Assembly: GCA_913061105.1 (NCBI GenBank)
Contig: CAJXVJ010000004.1
Location: 1 to 44,808 of the forward strand
Source: an uncultured Alcanivoracaceae bacterium
GTDB lineage: Bacteria > Pseudomonadota > Gammaproteobacteria > Xanthomonadales > Marinicellaceae
Reading direction: 5' to 3'
DNA: 44,808 nucleotides
In this document: positions 8,666 to 17,587 of the stretch, piece by piece
How the letters are laid out: the number at the start of each line of letters is the position of its first letter
How positions within the stretch are numbered: position 1 is the first letter of the stretch
Translations under genes and position numbers: made by a program
The notes under the pieces: generated by a model
What the model was told of the DNA's origin: nothing
Seen by the model: only the letters and a program-made list of their open reading frames with translations
The model's database searches: none

Positions 8666-9979
8666 ATGAAAAAATTATTATTAACATTTGTCTCTCTTAT
8701 CGTACTTAATGCATGTCAAAGCCCTACATCAAAGAAATTGGATTCAGCCCCATTAGCTGTTGAGCCCAAAATTGTTGATGCAAATGAGTTGCTTATTTCA
8801 CTAAACAAATGCCACCTAGATGATGATTGTAAAAGTACCCTTGATAGTCAATTTAATAACTGGTTGATTGAGAAAAATTACATCCCTACAAATGAACAGG
8901 TTAAGACTGATGAAGATGTCGATGAGAATGTGACAAAAATTGTCAAGGCATCAGCTAAAGAAAATATGAGTCAAGTCAAATTGTCTGCTAACTACATGAA
9001 TAATCAACTCATTAAAGGTGCAATCAATGAATGGTTAACTTGGAAAAGACCACAGCTGATTAATACTTGGCAATACTACCAGTTTTTAAAAGCAGACATG
9101 TTACCTGCATTCGAAAAATACAAGATTGATGAAGCTTTTATCTTGGCTATTATGGCTCAAGAAAGTGGTGGAAAAGTCCATTCATCTTCCCGAGTTGGTG
9201 CAGGAGGTCTGTTTCAATTAATGCCAGCAACGGCAAAAAGGTTGGGACTATCTGGTAAAAGTGGAGCCTATGATTTGCGCTACAATCCTGCTGATTCTGC
9301 CATGGCAGCATCAAAATATATTGATGAACAATGGCAATTGTATGATGGTGACGAAGCCAAAATTTTAGCCGCCTATAATTCCGGTGAAAATAGATTTGCC
9401 AGGCTTAACAGAAAATACAAAAATAAATCATTGTGGGAAACAAATTTTTATTATGAATTGCCAGGTGAAACACGCCATTACATACCAGTGGTATTGGCTG
9501 CAAAGCTGATTTTCCAAGATCCAGTAAAATTCAACTTTAATTTGGATAAAGTTGATGTTGAAGTGATACAGGTTAAATTTCCCAACAAATCATCTCTTAG
9601 TGAATTGGCCATATGCCTTGGGCAAGATCAACGAGTCGATGGTTGGTTTAGAATATTAAGAAACCTCAATTCAGGTATCAAAGCAGATAAAAGCATTGAT
9701 GCCAACACAGAGCTAAGGATCCCAAAAATTCTGGCCGAAACTTTTGAAAAAAACTGCAAAAATCAGTCACTAATGTCCTTGGCAAAATCCTTTCATGAAG
9801 CTGATTTTAATGGCAATACTGGCTTGATCAGTTACAAAGTTCGTTCTGGAGATTCTTTGAGTACCATTGCCAGAAAATTCAGGTGTACCAGCAAAAGAGA
9901 AATTGCCAGTTTAAACCGCATTAAAGGACCAAGATATTTAATTCGAGCAGGCAAACACCTCAAAATCCCTCAGTGTTGA
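8666..9979 (+). CDS. mltD: MltD-type membrane-bound lytic murein transglycosylase with LysM
   Basis: Cleaves the glycan strands of peptidoglycan between MurNAc and GlcNAc with 1,6-anhydro product formation, at the outer-membrane side of the periplasm. The 437-residue protein has a lipoprotein signal with lipobox LNAC (Cys17). After a variable region comes a family 1 SLT domain (about 145-290): catalytic Glu166 in MAQESGG, then GAGGLFQLMPATAKRLGL and AAYNSGENR. The C-terminus carries one clear LysM (about 388-435, from VRSGDSLSTIARKF to the end); a degenerate one may precede it (about 305-355). A -10-like TATAAT at 8632-8637 lies in the short gap shared with the divergent TerB-like gene. The 3' end overlaps the glycosyltransferase gene by seven bases. 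E. coli MltD is similar in architecture and length. Confidence 0.88.
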   Translation: MKKLLLTFVSLIVLNACQSPTSKKLDSAPLAVEPKIVDANELLISLNKCHLDDDCKSTLDSQFNNWLIEKNYIPTNEQVKTDEDVDENVTKIVKASAKENMSQVKLSANYMNNQLIKGAINEWLTWKRPQLINTWQYYQFLKADMLPAFEKYKIDEAFILAIMAQESGGKVHSSSRVGAGGLFQLMPATAKRLGLSGKSGAYDLRYNPADSAMAASKYIDEQWQLYDGDEAKILAAYNSGENRFARLNRKYKNKSLWETNFYYELPGETRHYIPVVLAAKLIFQDPVKFNFNLDKVDVEVIQVKFPNKSSLSELAICLGQDQRVDGWFRILRNLNSGIKADKSIDANTELRIPKILAETFEKNCKNQSLMSLAKSFHEADFNGNTGLISYKVRSGDSLSTIARKFRCTSKREIASLNRIKGPRYLIRAGKHLKIPQC

Positions 9980-11772
9980 ATAGCGTATTAAAAAAAACAA
10001 TCACAGTCTCAGTGACTGTTCTTATTGGCTTACAATTGTGGCTGGTTTTTTATTTACAATTATTTGGTGATGAAGCTTTTTATTGGCTAGAGGGTCAGTA
10101 TTTAGCGCTGTCTTATTCAGAACTACCAGGCTGGACTGCATGGATGATACGTTTAGGCACTTCTGTTTTTGGCAACCATTATTTTGCGGTAAGATTCATG
10201 TCATATGCCGCTTTTTTAAGTATTTTTATTGCTTTATATTTGATTAATTCAAGACTGAATAATAAAAATATTCGCAGCATTAATTCTTTGGTTTTGCTAT
10301 CAATGCCATTGCTTGTTTTGATTGCGGTTATGGCGTTGCCCGATGTGTGGTTAATATTTTTCACCCTTTGGATTGTTTATTATTTTTTAAAAGCCAGCCA
10401 AGACAATAATATAACTGATTGGATTGTTCTCGGGATTATTTTGGCCTGTAGTATCAATGTCCATGTGCGCATGTGGATTTGGTTGTTTTTTGCAGGTCTT
10501 TCATTTTTGGTTTGTTTTCGATCACATCCAAAAATTATTAAGCCCTTATTATTGATAACGTTGCCTTTGACTTTACTGGGTTTGGTTCCTGTATTGATTT
10601 TTAATTACCACAATGATTTTGCTTTATTCGCCTTTCAATTTGGTCAGCGACATCCTTGGCAATTTCAGTCCCAAAACTTTAGCTTTTTGTTTTCACAATT
10701 ATTGGTAATTACTCCGGTAGTCTTCTATTTGTGGCTAAAAAGTGTGTTTACAATTAAACACTATTTTAAGCAAACACCAATAGTTGGCTGGATTCTATTA
10801 ACAGCGATGATGCATTGGTTGTTTTATGTTGTAATGAGTTTGTTTGTAGATGGTTTACGAACCACTGTTCATTGGTTGTTGATTTCATATGTTCCTGTAT
10901 TGGCGCTATCTACTTATTTAATTAAGAATAAAATATTGCTGAGGGTGGCAGTTTTTTCTGGAGGTTTGGTTTCACTGTGCCTTTTGTTGTTTTTAAGTTT
11001 AAATAAGCACACCCAATCAAATTTACAAGCCAGAATGTTAGATAATTCTATGGGATGGTATGAACTTTCAGAGTCTGTTAGACGACTACAAGAACAACAT
11101 AATACCGAGTATCTTATTGCTGATTATTTCATGACAGCATCAGAGTTGGCTTTTGAGTTAGGTCATCCTAATTCAATGAAGGTTTTGCCGCATTCAAAAA
11201 ATCAAAAACATGGACGCCAAAAGCAATTACAAATCATGAACAGGTTATTGCAGGATCCTAAAGATTTTAAGCACAGAGCATTATTGGTCATAGAAGATTC
11301 TGGTTTGAAATTACAAGACAAAGGCAAATATTATATACAGCTGTGTGATTATTTTAATCAGTTAGTGTTTTTAGAATCGGTCAATATTGACAACAGTAAA
11401 AAACAGTTTCATCTATTTGAAGTTAACAATGATACTAAGCAAGGGAATTCCTGTCAATTTCCTCCACTTTTTTATATAGATCACAAAATTGACGACCAAT
11501 TCATTGAAATATCTGGATGGTCAATTATACACAATTCAAGCATTCAATCATTATCAGTGGTCTCTGCAAATGATACTTATCCAGTTGAAAATACAAAGAT
11601 AACAAATAATGGCATTGCTGATATGTTTCCAGAAATTAAAGATAATAACCTGCCAGATAGCGCCTTTAACATCAGGCTTCCGATAACAAGTATTAAAAAC
11701 AATACATACAAATTTATTGTCGTCAGCAGTGACAATAATAAATATTTATCACAAAATTATTTTTTAGATTGA
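9973..11772 (+). CDS. GT39/ArnT-like membrane glycosyltransferase
   Basis: Polytopic inner-membrane protein of 599 residues. After the first helix it has the acidic GDEAFYW motif on the first periplasmic loop, the hallmark of GT-C enzymes (PMT/ArnT/GT39) that transfer sugars from polyprenyl-phosphate carriers. About ten further hydrophobic segments reach to about residue 340; the remaining 260 residues form a soluble, presumably periplasmic domain with a beta-rich end. The acceptor could be a glycolipid, lipid A or protein; sequence alone does not tell. The likely start is GTG at 9973 (or TTG at 9976), overlapping the mltD stop, without a clear Shine-Dalgarno sequence, which suggests coupling to mltD translation. 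The sigma factor gene follows 32 bases downstream. Confidence 0.78.
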   Translation: MLNSVLKKTITVSVTVLIGLQLWLVFYLQLFGDEAFYWLEGQYLALSYSELPGWTAWMIRLGTSVFGNHYFAVRFMSYAAFLSIFIALYLINSRLNNKNIRSINSLVLLSMPLLVLIAVMALPDVWLIFFTLWIVYYFLKASQDNNITDWIVLGIILACSINVHVRMWIWLFFAGLSFLVCFRSHPKIIKPLLLITLPLTLLGLVPVLIFNYHNDFALFAFQFGQRHPWQFQSQNFSFLFSQLLVITPVVFYLWLKSVFTIKHYFKQTPIVGWILLTAMMHWLFYVVMSLFVDGLRTTVHWLLISYVPVLALSTYLIKNKILLRVAVFSGGLVSLCLLLFLSLNKHTQSNLQARMLDNSMGWYELSESVRRLQEQHNTEYLIADYFMTASELAFELGHPNSMKVLPHSKNQKHGRQKQLQIMNRLLQDPKDFKHRALLVIEDSGLKLQDKGKYYIQLCDYFNQLVFLESVNIDNSKKQFHLFEVNNDTKQGNSCQFPPLFYIDHKIDDQFIEISGWSIIHNSSIQSLSVVSANDTYPVENTKITNNGIADMFPEIKDNNLPDSAFNIRLPITSIKNNTYKFIVVSSDNNKYLSQNYFLD

Positions 11773-11804
11773 AATATTTTTATATCCATTAGGTCTTATG
11801 TAGC

Positions 11805-12320
11805 ATGAAACAAAAAGAAAGAAAATTTGATGCCTTAATAGGTCACCTAAGCGATGATTTGTATCGTTTTGCTTTTTGGTTGTGCAAAAACGATGCCTTG
11901 GCCAAAGATTTGGTGCAAGAAACCTATTTGCGCGCCTGGAAAGCATTGGACTCATTGAGAAATGAAAAAGCTGCCAAAAGTTGGATATTTATGATTCTCA
12001 GAAGAGAGTTTGCCAGGTTATTTGAGCGCAAAGTACCACCGATTAGTTCATTAGATGATTTAGAGTATGACATCGAAGATACGAAACATCACGGACCTGA
12101 TGACAAATTAGAAATCGACATTGTTAGAGATGCCATATTAAATTTAGACAAAAAATACTCAGAACCACTCATGTTACAAGTTGTTGGGGGATTCAGTTGT
12201 GATGAAATTGCCCAACAATTAGATATTTCTAAAAGCGCTGTCATGACCCAACTATTTCGCGCACGATCCAAACTACAAACAGCTTTGACCAGAGAAAGCA
12301 AAATTGGCAAATCACTATGA
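11805..12320 (+). CDS. ECF-type RNA polymerase sigma factor
   Basis: A 171-residue sigma-70 family factor made of region 2 and region 4 only. Region 2 (about 10-80) includes LYRFAFWLCKNDALAKDLVQ and the core-binding TYLRAWKALDSLR; region 4 (about 110-165) is the DNA-binding helix-turn-helix, with GGFSCDEIAQQLDIS and VMTQLFRARSKL. It directs RNA polymerase to a stress or envelope regulon that cannot be named here. Its stop overlaps the start of the following gene (ATGA), the usual arrangement of an ECF factor with its anti-sigma factor. It follows the glycosyltransferase gene closely, so the regulon might concern the envelope. Confidence 0.88.
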   Translation: MKQKERKFDALIGHLSDDLYRFAFWLCKNDALAKDLVQETYLRAWKALDSLRNEKAAKSWIFMILRREFARLFERKVPPISSLDDLEYDIEDTKHHGPDDKLEIDIVRDAILNLDKKYSEPLMLQVVGGFSCDEIAQQLDISKSAVMTQLFRARSKLQTALTRESKIGKSL

Positions 12321-13009
12321 ATTATTTTGAATTTAAACAACAATTAATGAAAGACTCGTTTACTAAAGACGAAGAGTTTCACCGACTGCGCAAAGAAGAC
12401 CTCAGGTGCGCCAAAGCCTATGAACAAGCCATGATATTTGAAAAAACACTAAAAAATGCCTTAACCATTAAAGCGCCAGATAATTTAAGAGATTCGATTG
12501 TATTACGTCAATCTACCCAGCAAACCACAAAATGGTCAATGCAAAAGTATGCCATTGCTGCCACTGTTTTTCTTACATTCATAATTGCTTCAACGACTTG
12601 GTATATGAAGAGGCCTCAGACCGTTGAACAGTTTATTAGTAATTCTATTGCTTGGGAATCAAATGTACCTATGACAGAACAGCCCATACCATTAAATGAA
12701 GTACAAAAAGTATTTGCTGAGTTTCAAGCGAAGCTAGATGACAATATAGGCAATGTGCATTTTATTCATGATTGTCACACACCCGGAGGAACAGGTGTGC
12801 ATATGGTGGTGGCCACTTTGCAAGGGCCAGTGACTATTTATTACATGCCCAAAACTACCATTGAAGAAGGCAGAGTCAACTTTGAAATTGACGATGCAAA
12901 AGCTGTTTTGGTTGCGATGGAAAAAGGTTCTATGGCCATTATTGCAGATACCCAACAACAATTGGCTTCAATTGAACCTATATTGCAAAATAATTTGTCG
13001 TTTTTATAA
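12317..13009 (+). CDS. Membrane protein, probable anti-sigma factor (DUF3379-like)
   Basis: A 230-residue protein with a cytoplasmic N-terminal part of about 75 residues (FKQQLMKDSFTKDEEF), one membrane helix (about 77-95, YAIAATVFLTFIIASTTW) and a periplasmic C-terminal domain of about 130 residues containing the conserved-looking HDCHTPGGTGVHMV. The topology and the ATGA overlap with the ECF sigma gene suggest that it holds the sigma factor at the membrane and senses a periplasmic signal. The N-terminal pattern resembles DUF3379 proteins as I remember them. No classical zinc anti-sigma HxxxCxxC motif is present. It ends the plus-strand run; mnmC converges 44 bases later. Confidence 0.7.
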   Translation: MNYFEFKQQLMKDSFTKDEEFHRLRKEDLRCAKAYEQAMIFEKTLKNALTIKAPDNLRDSIVLRQSTQQTTKWSMQKYAIAATVFLTFIIASTTWYMKRPQTVEQFISNSIAWESNVPMTEQPIPLNEVQKVFAEFQAKLDDNIGNVHFIHDCHTPGGTGVHMVVATLQGPVTIYYMPKTTIEEGRVNFEIDDAKAVLVAMEKGSMAIIADTQQQLASIEPILQNNLSFL

Positions 13010-13053
13010 TTTTATAGGAAAAATGCCAAAACTGACATCTAATGTTAAAAAGT

Positions 13054-14982
13054 TTAACCTCTCATCAAGGATCTATACAAAAACCGATTGGGATTAATGG
13101 TTTTTTGCATGTGTATATCTATCGGAGTAATATGACCAACAATTTGGTTGCATAAAAACTCAGCCAATAATGGGGCCGAGGTAAAACCTCTTGAACCCAA
13201 GCCAGTAAAAACATACAAGTTATTCAAATGTTGGGGAGCAGGATAAGCTTTCCATTTTTTTCCATGGCGAATATCGTGATAATCCTTTTTGAATTGCTGC
13301 TGATCGATAACTGGCCCACAAATTGGCAAGTGATCGGGTGTAGTGACACGTATGCCAGCTCTAGAGTTATAGCTGGTAAGATATTCAACGAGATCGGCAT
13401 AATCTGATCCTGCCCATAATGCTTGGTTTCTTTGCCAATGATCACCATAGTTTTGAGCGGGTTTAAAATAATCACTTTTGTGCATGGGATCAAATGTGGC
13501 GCCAAATGTTTGTATGCCATTGAATTGAGGAGTGATGTAACCTTTATTTAATTGTACATGTGGGCAATCGGATATTTGGGGATGTGTGTTTTCAGATTTA
13601 ACATAACTGATTTCACCATGTTTGGCTGTGGTGGGCAAATCATAGCCTGGTAACAATTGTTTTGTGCTGATACCATTGGCTAAAACCAAACAATCCGCCT
13701 GAATCACATCTCCATCTTTACTGTGCAGGAGCCAGTGTTTTTCCTTTGAATCAAACTCGATTGATTTGATATCTGCCTGGATGTAATTTTCTAGATTTGA
13801 AAAAATATGTTGGGCATGGCCTTGTGTGTCCAACCAACCTGCTTGAGGATACAATAATCCCTTACGAACTTTATGGATCAATTCATTAGGTAAATCAAAT
13901 CTAGATAATAAGGACTTTTGCCAATTCTTTTGTTTTTCAGAAAAGGCCAGTTCTAACACACCATCATTGTAAAAGTAATTGTTAGAATAATACCTGATGG
14001 CGAAAAGAAAAGCAGACAGATAAAACCGCGCCTCAGGTGAATCATTTAAATCAAAGGAGGGCATAACCATGGCTTGCGGGTTGCCAGATGTTTCTAGACA
14101 TGGTCGCTCCTGCCTATCGATTATTGTCACTTGTTTACCGGCTTGTTGTAATTTATCAGCTAAAGTTAGTCCAGCAATGCCTGCTCCGATTATAACAATG
14201 GAGTCTCTGGTATTTGCTTTGAATGTTTGATCCCAAGGTTGTTTTTTAATCGCAATATTTTTTTTTGTAAAATGCGCGGTTAACATTTCACGTTTCTGCC
14301 CAAAACCGGCGACCTTCTTTATCTCAAATCCTACGGTTGATAAGCCATCTCGGATAGCGCGTGCAACAGTAAAAGTGGCAGCGGTTGTCTTAGGGTGAGA
14401 AAGATTGGCGATTGCACTGAATAATGGATCACTCCACATGTGAGGGTTTTTGCTTGGTCCAAAGCCGTCCAGAAACCACGCATCAAATTTGGCATCTATA
14501 TTTTCAAAGGCATCAATACAATCGGAAAATATTAAAGTCAGGGATGCATTGTATTGTTCGAAATTTATTCTGTGTGTTCCATAGATAAGAGATTCTGGGT
14601 ATTTTTTGATTAGCTCATTTGAATGCCCATCTAATTCAGGAAATTGCGAAAGTGCCTTTGCCAATTGACCTTTGTTCAATGGGTGCAACTCACAACTAAC
14701 ATAATCTAAATGCTGATGGTCTTTTCTGGTTTTGTTCCACAGCTGCAAAGTGTTTAAAAAATTCAAGCCTGTGCCAAATCCTGTTTCTGCAATACTAAAC
14801 CGTTGTTTCTCATTCCAATTTTCTGGCAAATGATTGCCATTCAAGAAAACATGTCTCTTTTCATCCAAACCAATGCCCGGTTGAAAATAAATATCAGCAT
14901 AATTATTTGAATAAGCAGAACCCATCTCATCAAATGTAAGATCGAGTGTGTTAACTTGTTTGATTGGAAATGGGCTTGGCAT
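13054..14982 (-). CDS. mnmC: Bifunctional tRNA mnm5s2U modification enzyme MnmC
   Basis: Completes the wobble uridine (U34) modification: the FAD domain removes the carboxymethyl group from cmnm5(s2)U to give nm5(s2)U, and the methyltransferase domain makes mnm5(s2)U. Length 642 residues (E. coli 668). The N-terminal SAM-dependent domain (about 1-240) shows ETGFGTGLNF (66-75) and DAWFLDGFGPSKNPHMW (about 167-183). The C-terminal oxidoreductase begins with the dinucleotide fold VIIGAGIAGL (about 263-272) and ETSGNPQAMVMP, and ends with GLGSRGFTSAPLLAE. Both halves look intact. The gene is monocistronic as far as can be seen: glnE ends 180 bases upstream and the next gene is convergent. Confidence 0.95.
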   Translation of the reverse strand: MPSPFPIKQVNTLDLTFDEMGSAYSNNYADIYFQPGIGLDEKRHVFLNGNHLPENWNEKQRFSIAETGFGTGLNFLNTLQLWNKTRKDHQHLDYVSCELHPLNKGQLAKALSQFPELDGHSNELIKKYPESLIYGTHRINFEQYNASLTLIFSDCIDAFENIDAKFDAWFLDGFGPSKNPHMWSDPLFSAIANLSHPKTTAATFTVARAIRDGLSTVGFEIKKVAGFGQKREMLTAHFTKKNIAIKKQPWDQTFKANTRDSIVIIGAGIAGLTLADKLQQAGKQVTIIDRQERPCLETSGNPQAMVMPSFDLNDSPEARFYLSAFLFAIRYYSNNYFYNDGVLELAFSEKQKNWQKSLLSRFDLPNELIHKVRKGLLYPQAGWLDTQGHAQHIFSNLENYIQADIKSIEFDSKEKHWLLHSKDGDVIQADCLVLANGISTKQLLPGYDLPTTAKHGEISYVKSENTHPQISDCPHVQLNKGYITPQFNGIQTFGATFDPMHKSDYFKPAQNYGDHWQRNQALWAGSDYADLVEYLTSYNSRAGIRVTTPDHLPICGPVIDQQQFKKDYHDIRHGKKWKAYPAPQHLNNLYVFTGLGSRGFTSAPLLAEFLCNQIVGHITPIDIHMQKTINPNRFLYRSLMRG

Positions 14983-15162
14983 GATACTCTGGTTATTATG
15001 GATAAATGCTCATGTTTTTGTTAAGGATGAATCAGGAAATTATACTACCCACAACTGTATATTCATACAAGTTTATGTTATCAAATTGAGAACCATATAA
15101 CATTGTTAAATACTAAAAAGTTTTAATAAATTATATGTTTTTACACAGTTTGATAAGTTGTA

Positions 15163-17523
15163 TTATTTTAATATTGATAGATTAAGCTTGGTTTTGTAAT
15201 CAATATTTTGTATTAATAACTTTTCCGTTATATCAGGATTGTAATGTGCTTTTATTAAGATTGTGCCTAAAACATCAAATTCATTTTGGTGGTTACTGGT
15301 AGATTTATTTAACTTTTTAGCCATATCTTGCAATGCATTTTTTACGATTTCAGGGTCTCTTTTCTGATTAATGATGGATTGTCGAAAAGAATTAAACCAG
15401 TCGTATTGATGTTGATTGGCGAAAACCGCACGGCTTTTTATAAGCGCAGCATGTTCCCATAACCATGCTTGATTGAGTTGATAATTTTCAAAATTTGTTT
15501 TGGTTACTATGGCAGCACCTGATTTGCCATTGGGGCGCAATTGGGTGTCTAATTGATATAGACTGCCAGAATAAGTTTTTACAGACAACAAGTGCACGAT
15601 GCGTTTGATCCAACGCATAACAAATTGGTGGTTAGCTTCAGTAATATCATGGTCAAGTATAAAAACAAGATCAAAATCTGAATTTAAATGCATGTTTTTC
15701 ATAGCCAAAGAGCCATATCCAATCACGATGAGATCTTCAGGTTTAAGGCTACATTGAGATTTTTTTTGAGTTATACCCCATGCCAACTTAATGATAAGCG
15801 CTAATATAAACTCTGCTAAATCTGTAAGCACCTCACAGGTTCTTTTGGCATCAAGTGTATGGTCAATATAGGCCATTATGGCTTTAAATTGTAATCGTTG
15901 TTTAAATTGACAGAGAATATCTAAATAGCTTTCTTCATCATTGGTATTGAATTTTTTTGAAAAATTACGCCATTGTTGAGACATGACAAATTCACTGTCA
16001 TGAACTCCATCAAATAATATTTCTAATAATGAGGGGGTTTTACTGATGGCATCGCAGAAATAATTACTATATGACAACTGTTGTATTAGCTTTTCTAAAA
16101 CCAAAGGAGATTCAATTAACATTGATAAATAATTTGGACGTTTGCTGACAGCAAAAACAACTCGCTGGTAACGATGCAATAATTGAATATTGTTGTCTTT
16201 ATCTAAATAAGGTGCTAAAGCATCGAGAGCTGCGTACATTTTATGTTTGTTAGATTTAGGAAACTTTTTTTCAGAGATATCGTCTTTTAGTTGTTGTATA
16301 CCAGAATGATTGGTCATATTTTTTGGTGTTTGATTATTTGATATAAATAATTTTTCAAAAATACAATTGACGTTTTGCCTGTGCTGATTTAATTTTTTGA
16401 TTAATAAAGTTTCGTTGTCATAATCCATACTAACGGCCAGAGCATTCGCATCATTGGGTAAATGATGACTGTCACTGTCGTTAATGATTTGGCATAAGTT
16501 TTCAAGCTTTCGTAAAAATAACCACGCAGCTGTCAACTGTTGCAATTCCTTTACACTTAAATGATGGTTGTCATGTAAGTAATGCATTTGTTGCCATAAA
16601 TCATTGCCACGTAATTGTTTATTTCTGCCAGCGAATGTTATTTGTAGGGTTTGAATAATGAATTCAATTTCACGAATTCCTCCTGTCCCTAATTTTATGT
16701 TTTCTTTGTCATCAACTTGCTGCCGGGCAATTTGTGTTTTTATTTGACGTAAGGATTCGAAAATATTGTAATCCAAGTATTTTCTATAAATAAAAGGTTG
16801 TATTTGATTTAGTGTTTCGTTGGCTTTTTTTTCATCACCTGCTATGAAACTGGCACGTAACCAAGCATAGCGTTCCCAATCTCTGCCTTCGGTTTCAAGG
16901 TAATCTAATAAATTAGAACAGCGACATACTAACGGAGCAGCGCTGCCAAAAGGTCGCAAGCGCATGTCAACACGATAGACAATTCCATCGTTTGTGAATG
17001 AATCTAATATTTGAATTATTCGTCTGCCCAATCGATTAAAATAATTTTGAGCATCTATTGATTTCTTTCCATCTGAAACGCCGTTACCTGTGTAGCAAAA
17101 AACCAAATCTACATCGGAGCTATAATTTAATTCATTGCCTCCCAGTTTTCCTAATGCGAAGATGATTAAATTTTGAACAATACCATTACTGTTTAAAACC
17201 TCACCATGTTTTAATTTGAACTCTTTTGTGGCTGTTTCATAAGCAAATTTAATCATTAATTTTGCCAACTGACTGGTAATCTTTAACGTTTTTATGTGGT
17301 CAATAGGATTTTTGAATTGTGTATCGCGTGCAGCAATTAATGCCAAGCGTGATTGACGATAGAGGCGTGGAAGCGAAAAAACATCCAACTGTGAATTGCA
17401 CTTTTTAAAAGATTTCCAATCAATTTCTAAATCGAAATTTGTTGTTGTTAGCAACTTTGCCAATTCTGGTGACAATTTGAACTGTTTATCTACAAAAGGA
17501 CTGAGTTTTAAAATATTTTTCAT
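15163..17523 (-). CDS. glnE: Glutamine synthetase adenylyltransferase GlnE, short form
   Basis: Controls glutamine synthetase by attaching and removing AMP. The family norm is about 945 residues with two nucleotidyltransferase halves; this one has 786. The N-terminal (deadenylylase) half is well conserved: GKLGGNELNYSSDVDLVF (125-142), MRLRPFGSAAPLV, and the helical-bundle signature GTGGIREIEFI (279-289). The C-terminal (adenylylase) half keeps the metal-binding SDFD (615-618), RPNG and the WLWEHAALIKSRAV block, but its GKLGG motif reads GSLAMKNM and the chain stops about 150 residues early, without the second DIEF-type helical bundle. Only 180 bases separate its stop from mnmC, so a frameshift cannot hide the missing part. 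The TRAP binding protein gene lies 64 bases upstream. Deadenylylation may be retained while adenylylation is doubtful. Confidence 0.88.
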   Translation of the reverse strand: MKNILKLSPFVDKQFKLSPELAKLLTTTNFDLEIDWKSFKKCNSQLDVFSLPRLYRQSRLALIAARDTQFKNPIDHIKTLKITSQLAKLMIKFAYETATKEFKLKHGEVLNSNGIVQNLIIFALGKLGGNELNYSSDVDLVFCYTGNGVSDGKKSIDAQNYFNRLGRRIIQILDSFTNDGIVYRVDMRLRPFGSAAPLVCRCSNLLDYLETEGRDWERYAWLRASFIAGDEKKANETLNQIQPFIYRKYLDYNIFESLRQIKTQIARQQVDDKENIKLGTGGIREIEFIIQTLQITFAGRNKQLRGNDLWQQMHYLHDNHHLSVKELQQLTAAWLFLRKLENLCQIINDSDSHHLPNDANALAVSMDYDNETLLIKKLNQHRQNVNCIFEKLFISNNQTPKNMTNHSGIQQLKDDISEKKFPKSNKHKMYAALDALAPYLDKDNNIQLLHRYQRVVFAVSKRPNYLSMLIESPLVLEKLIQQLSYSNYFCDAISKTPSLLEILFDGVHDSEFVMSQQWRNFSKKFNTNDEESYLDILCQFKQRLQFKAIMAYIDHTLDAKRTCEVLTDLAEFILALIIKLAWGITQKKSQCSLKPEDLIVIGYGSLAMKNMHLNSDFDLVFILDHDITEANHQFVMRWIKRIVHLLSVKTYSGSLYQLDTQLRPNGKSGAAIVTKTNFENYQLNQAWLWEHAALIKSRAVFANQHQYDWFNSFRQSIINQKRDPEIVKNALQDMAKKLNKSTSNHQNEFDVLGTILIKAHYNPDITEKLLIQNIDYKTKLNLSILK

Positions 17524-17534
17524 AAATTAATATG

Positions 17535-17549
17535 ATGGGCAATGCCCAT
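17535..17549. other. Short palindrome between TRAP gene and glnE
   Basis: ATGGGC at 17535-17540 and GCCCAT at 17544-17549 with a three-base loop, in the 64-base gap between the TRAP gene and glnE. It could be a weak terminator or a mRNA processing hairpin that lowers glnE expression relative to the upstream gene. No T run follows on the minus strand, so read-through is likely. Confidence 0.3.
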
Positions 17550-17587
17550 TTTACTCAATTTCATGAGAATGATTTAACAACAATAAA

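Noticed and set aside
13044-13058. GTTAAA/TTTAAC palindrome as terminator between the DUF3379-like gene and mnmC
   Set aside because: Six A/T-rich pairs with a three-base loop and no T run; too weak to call.
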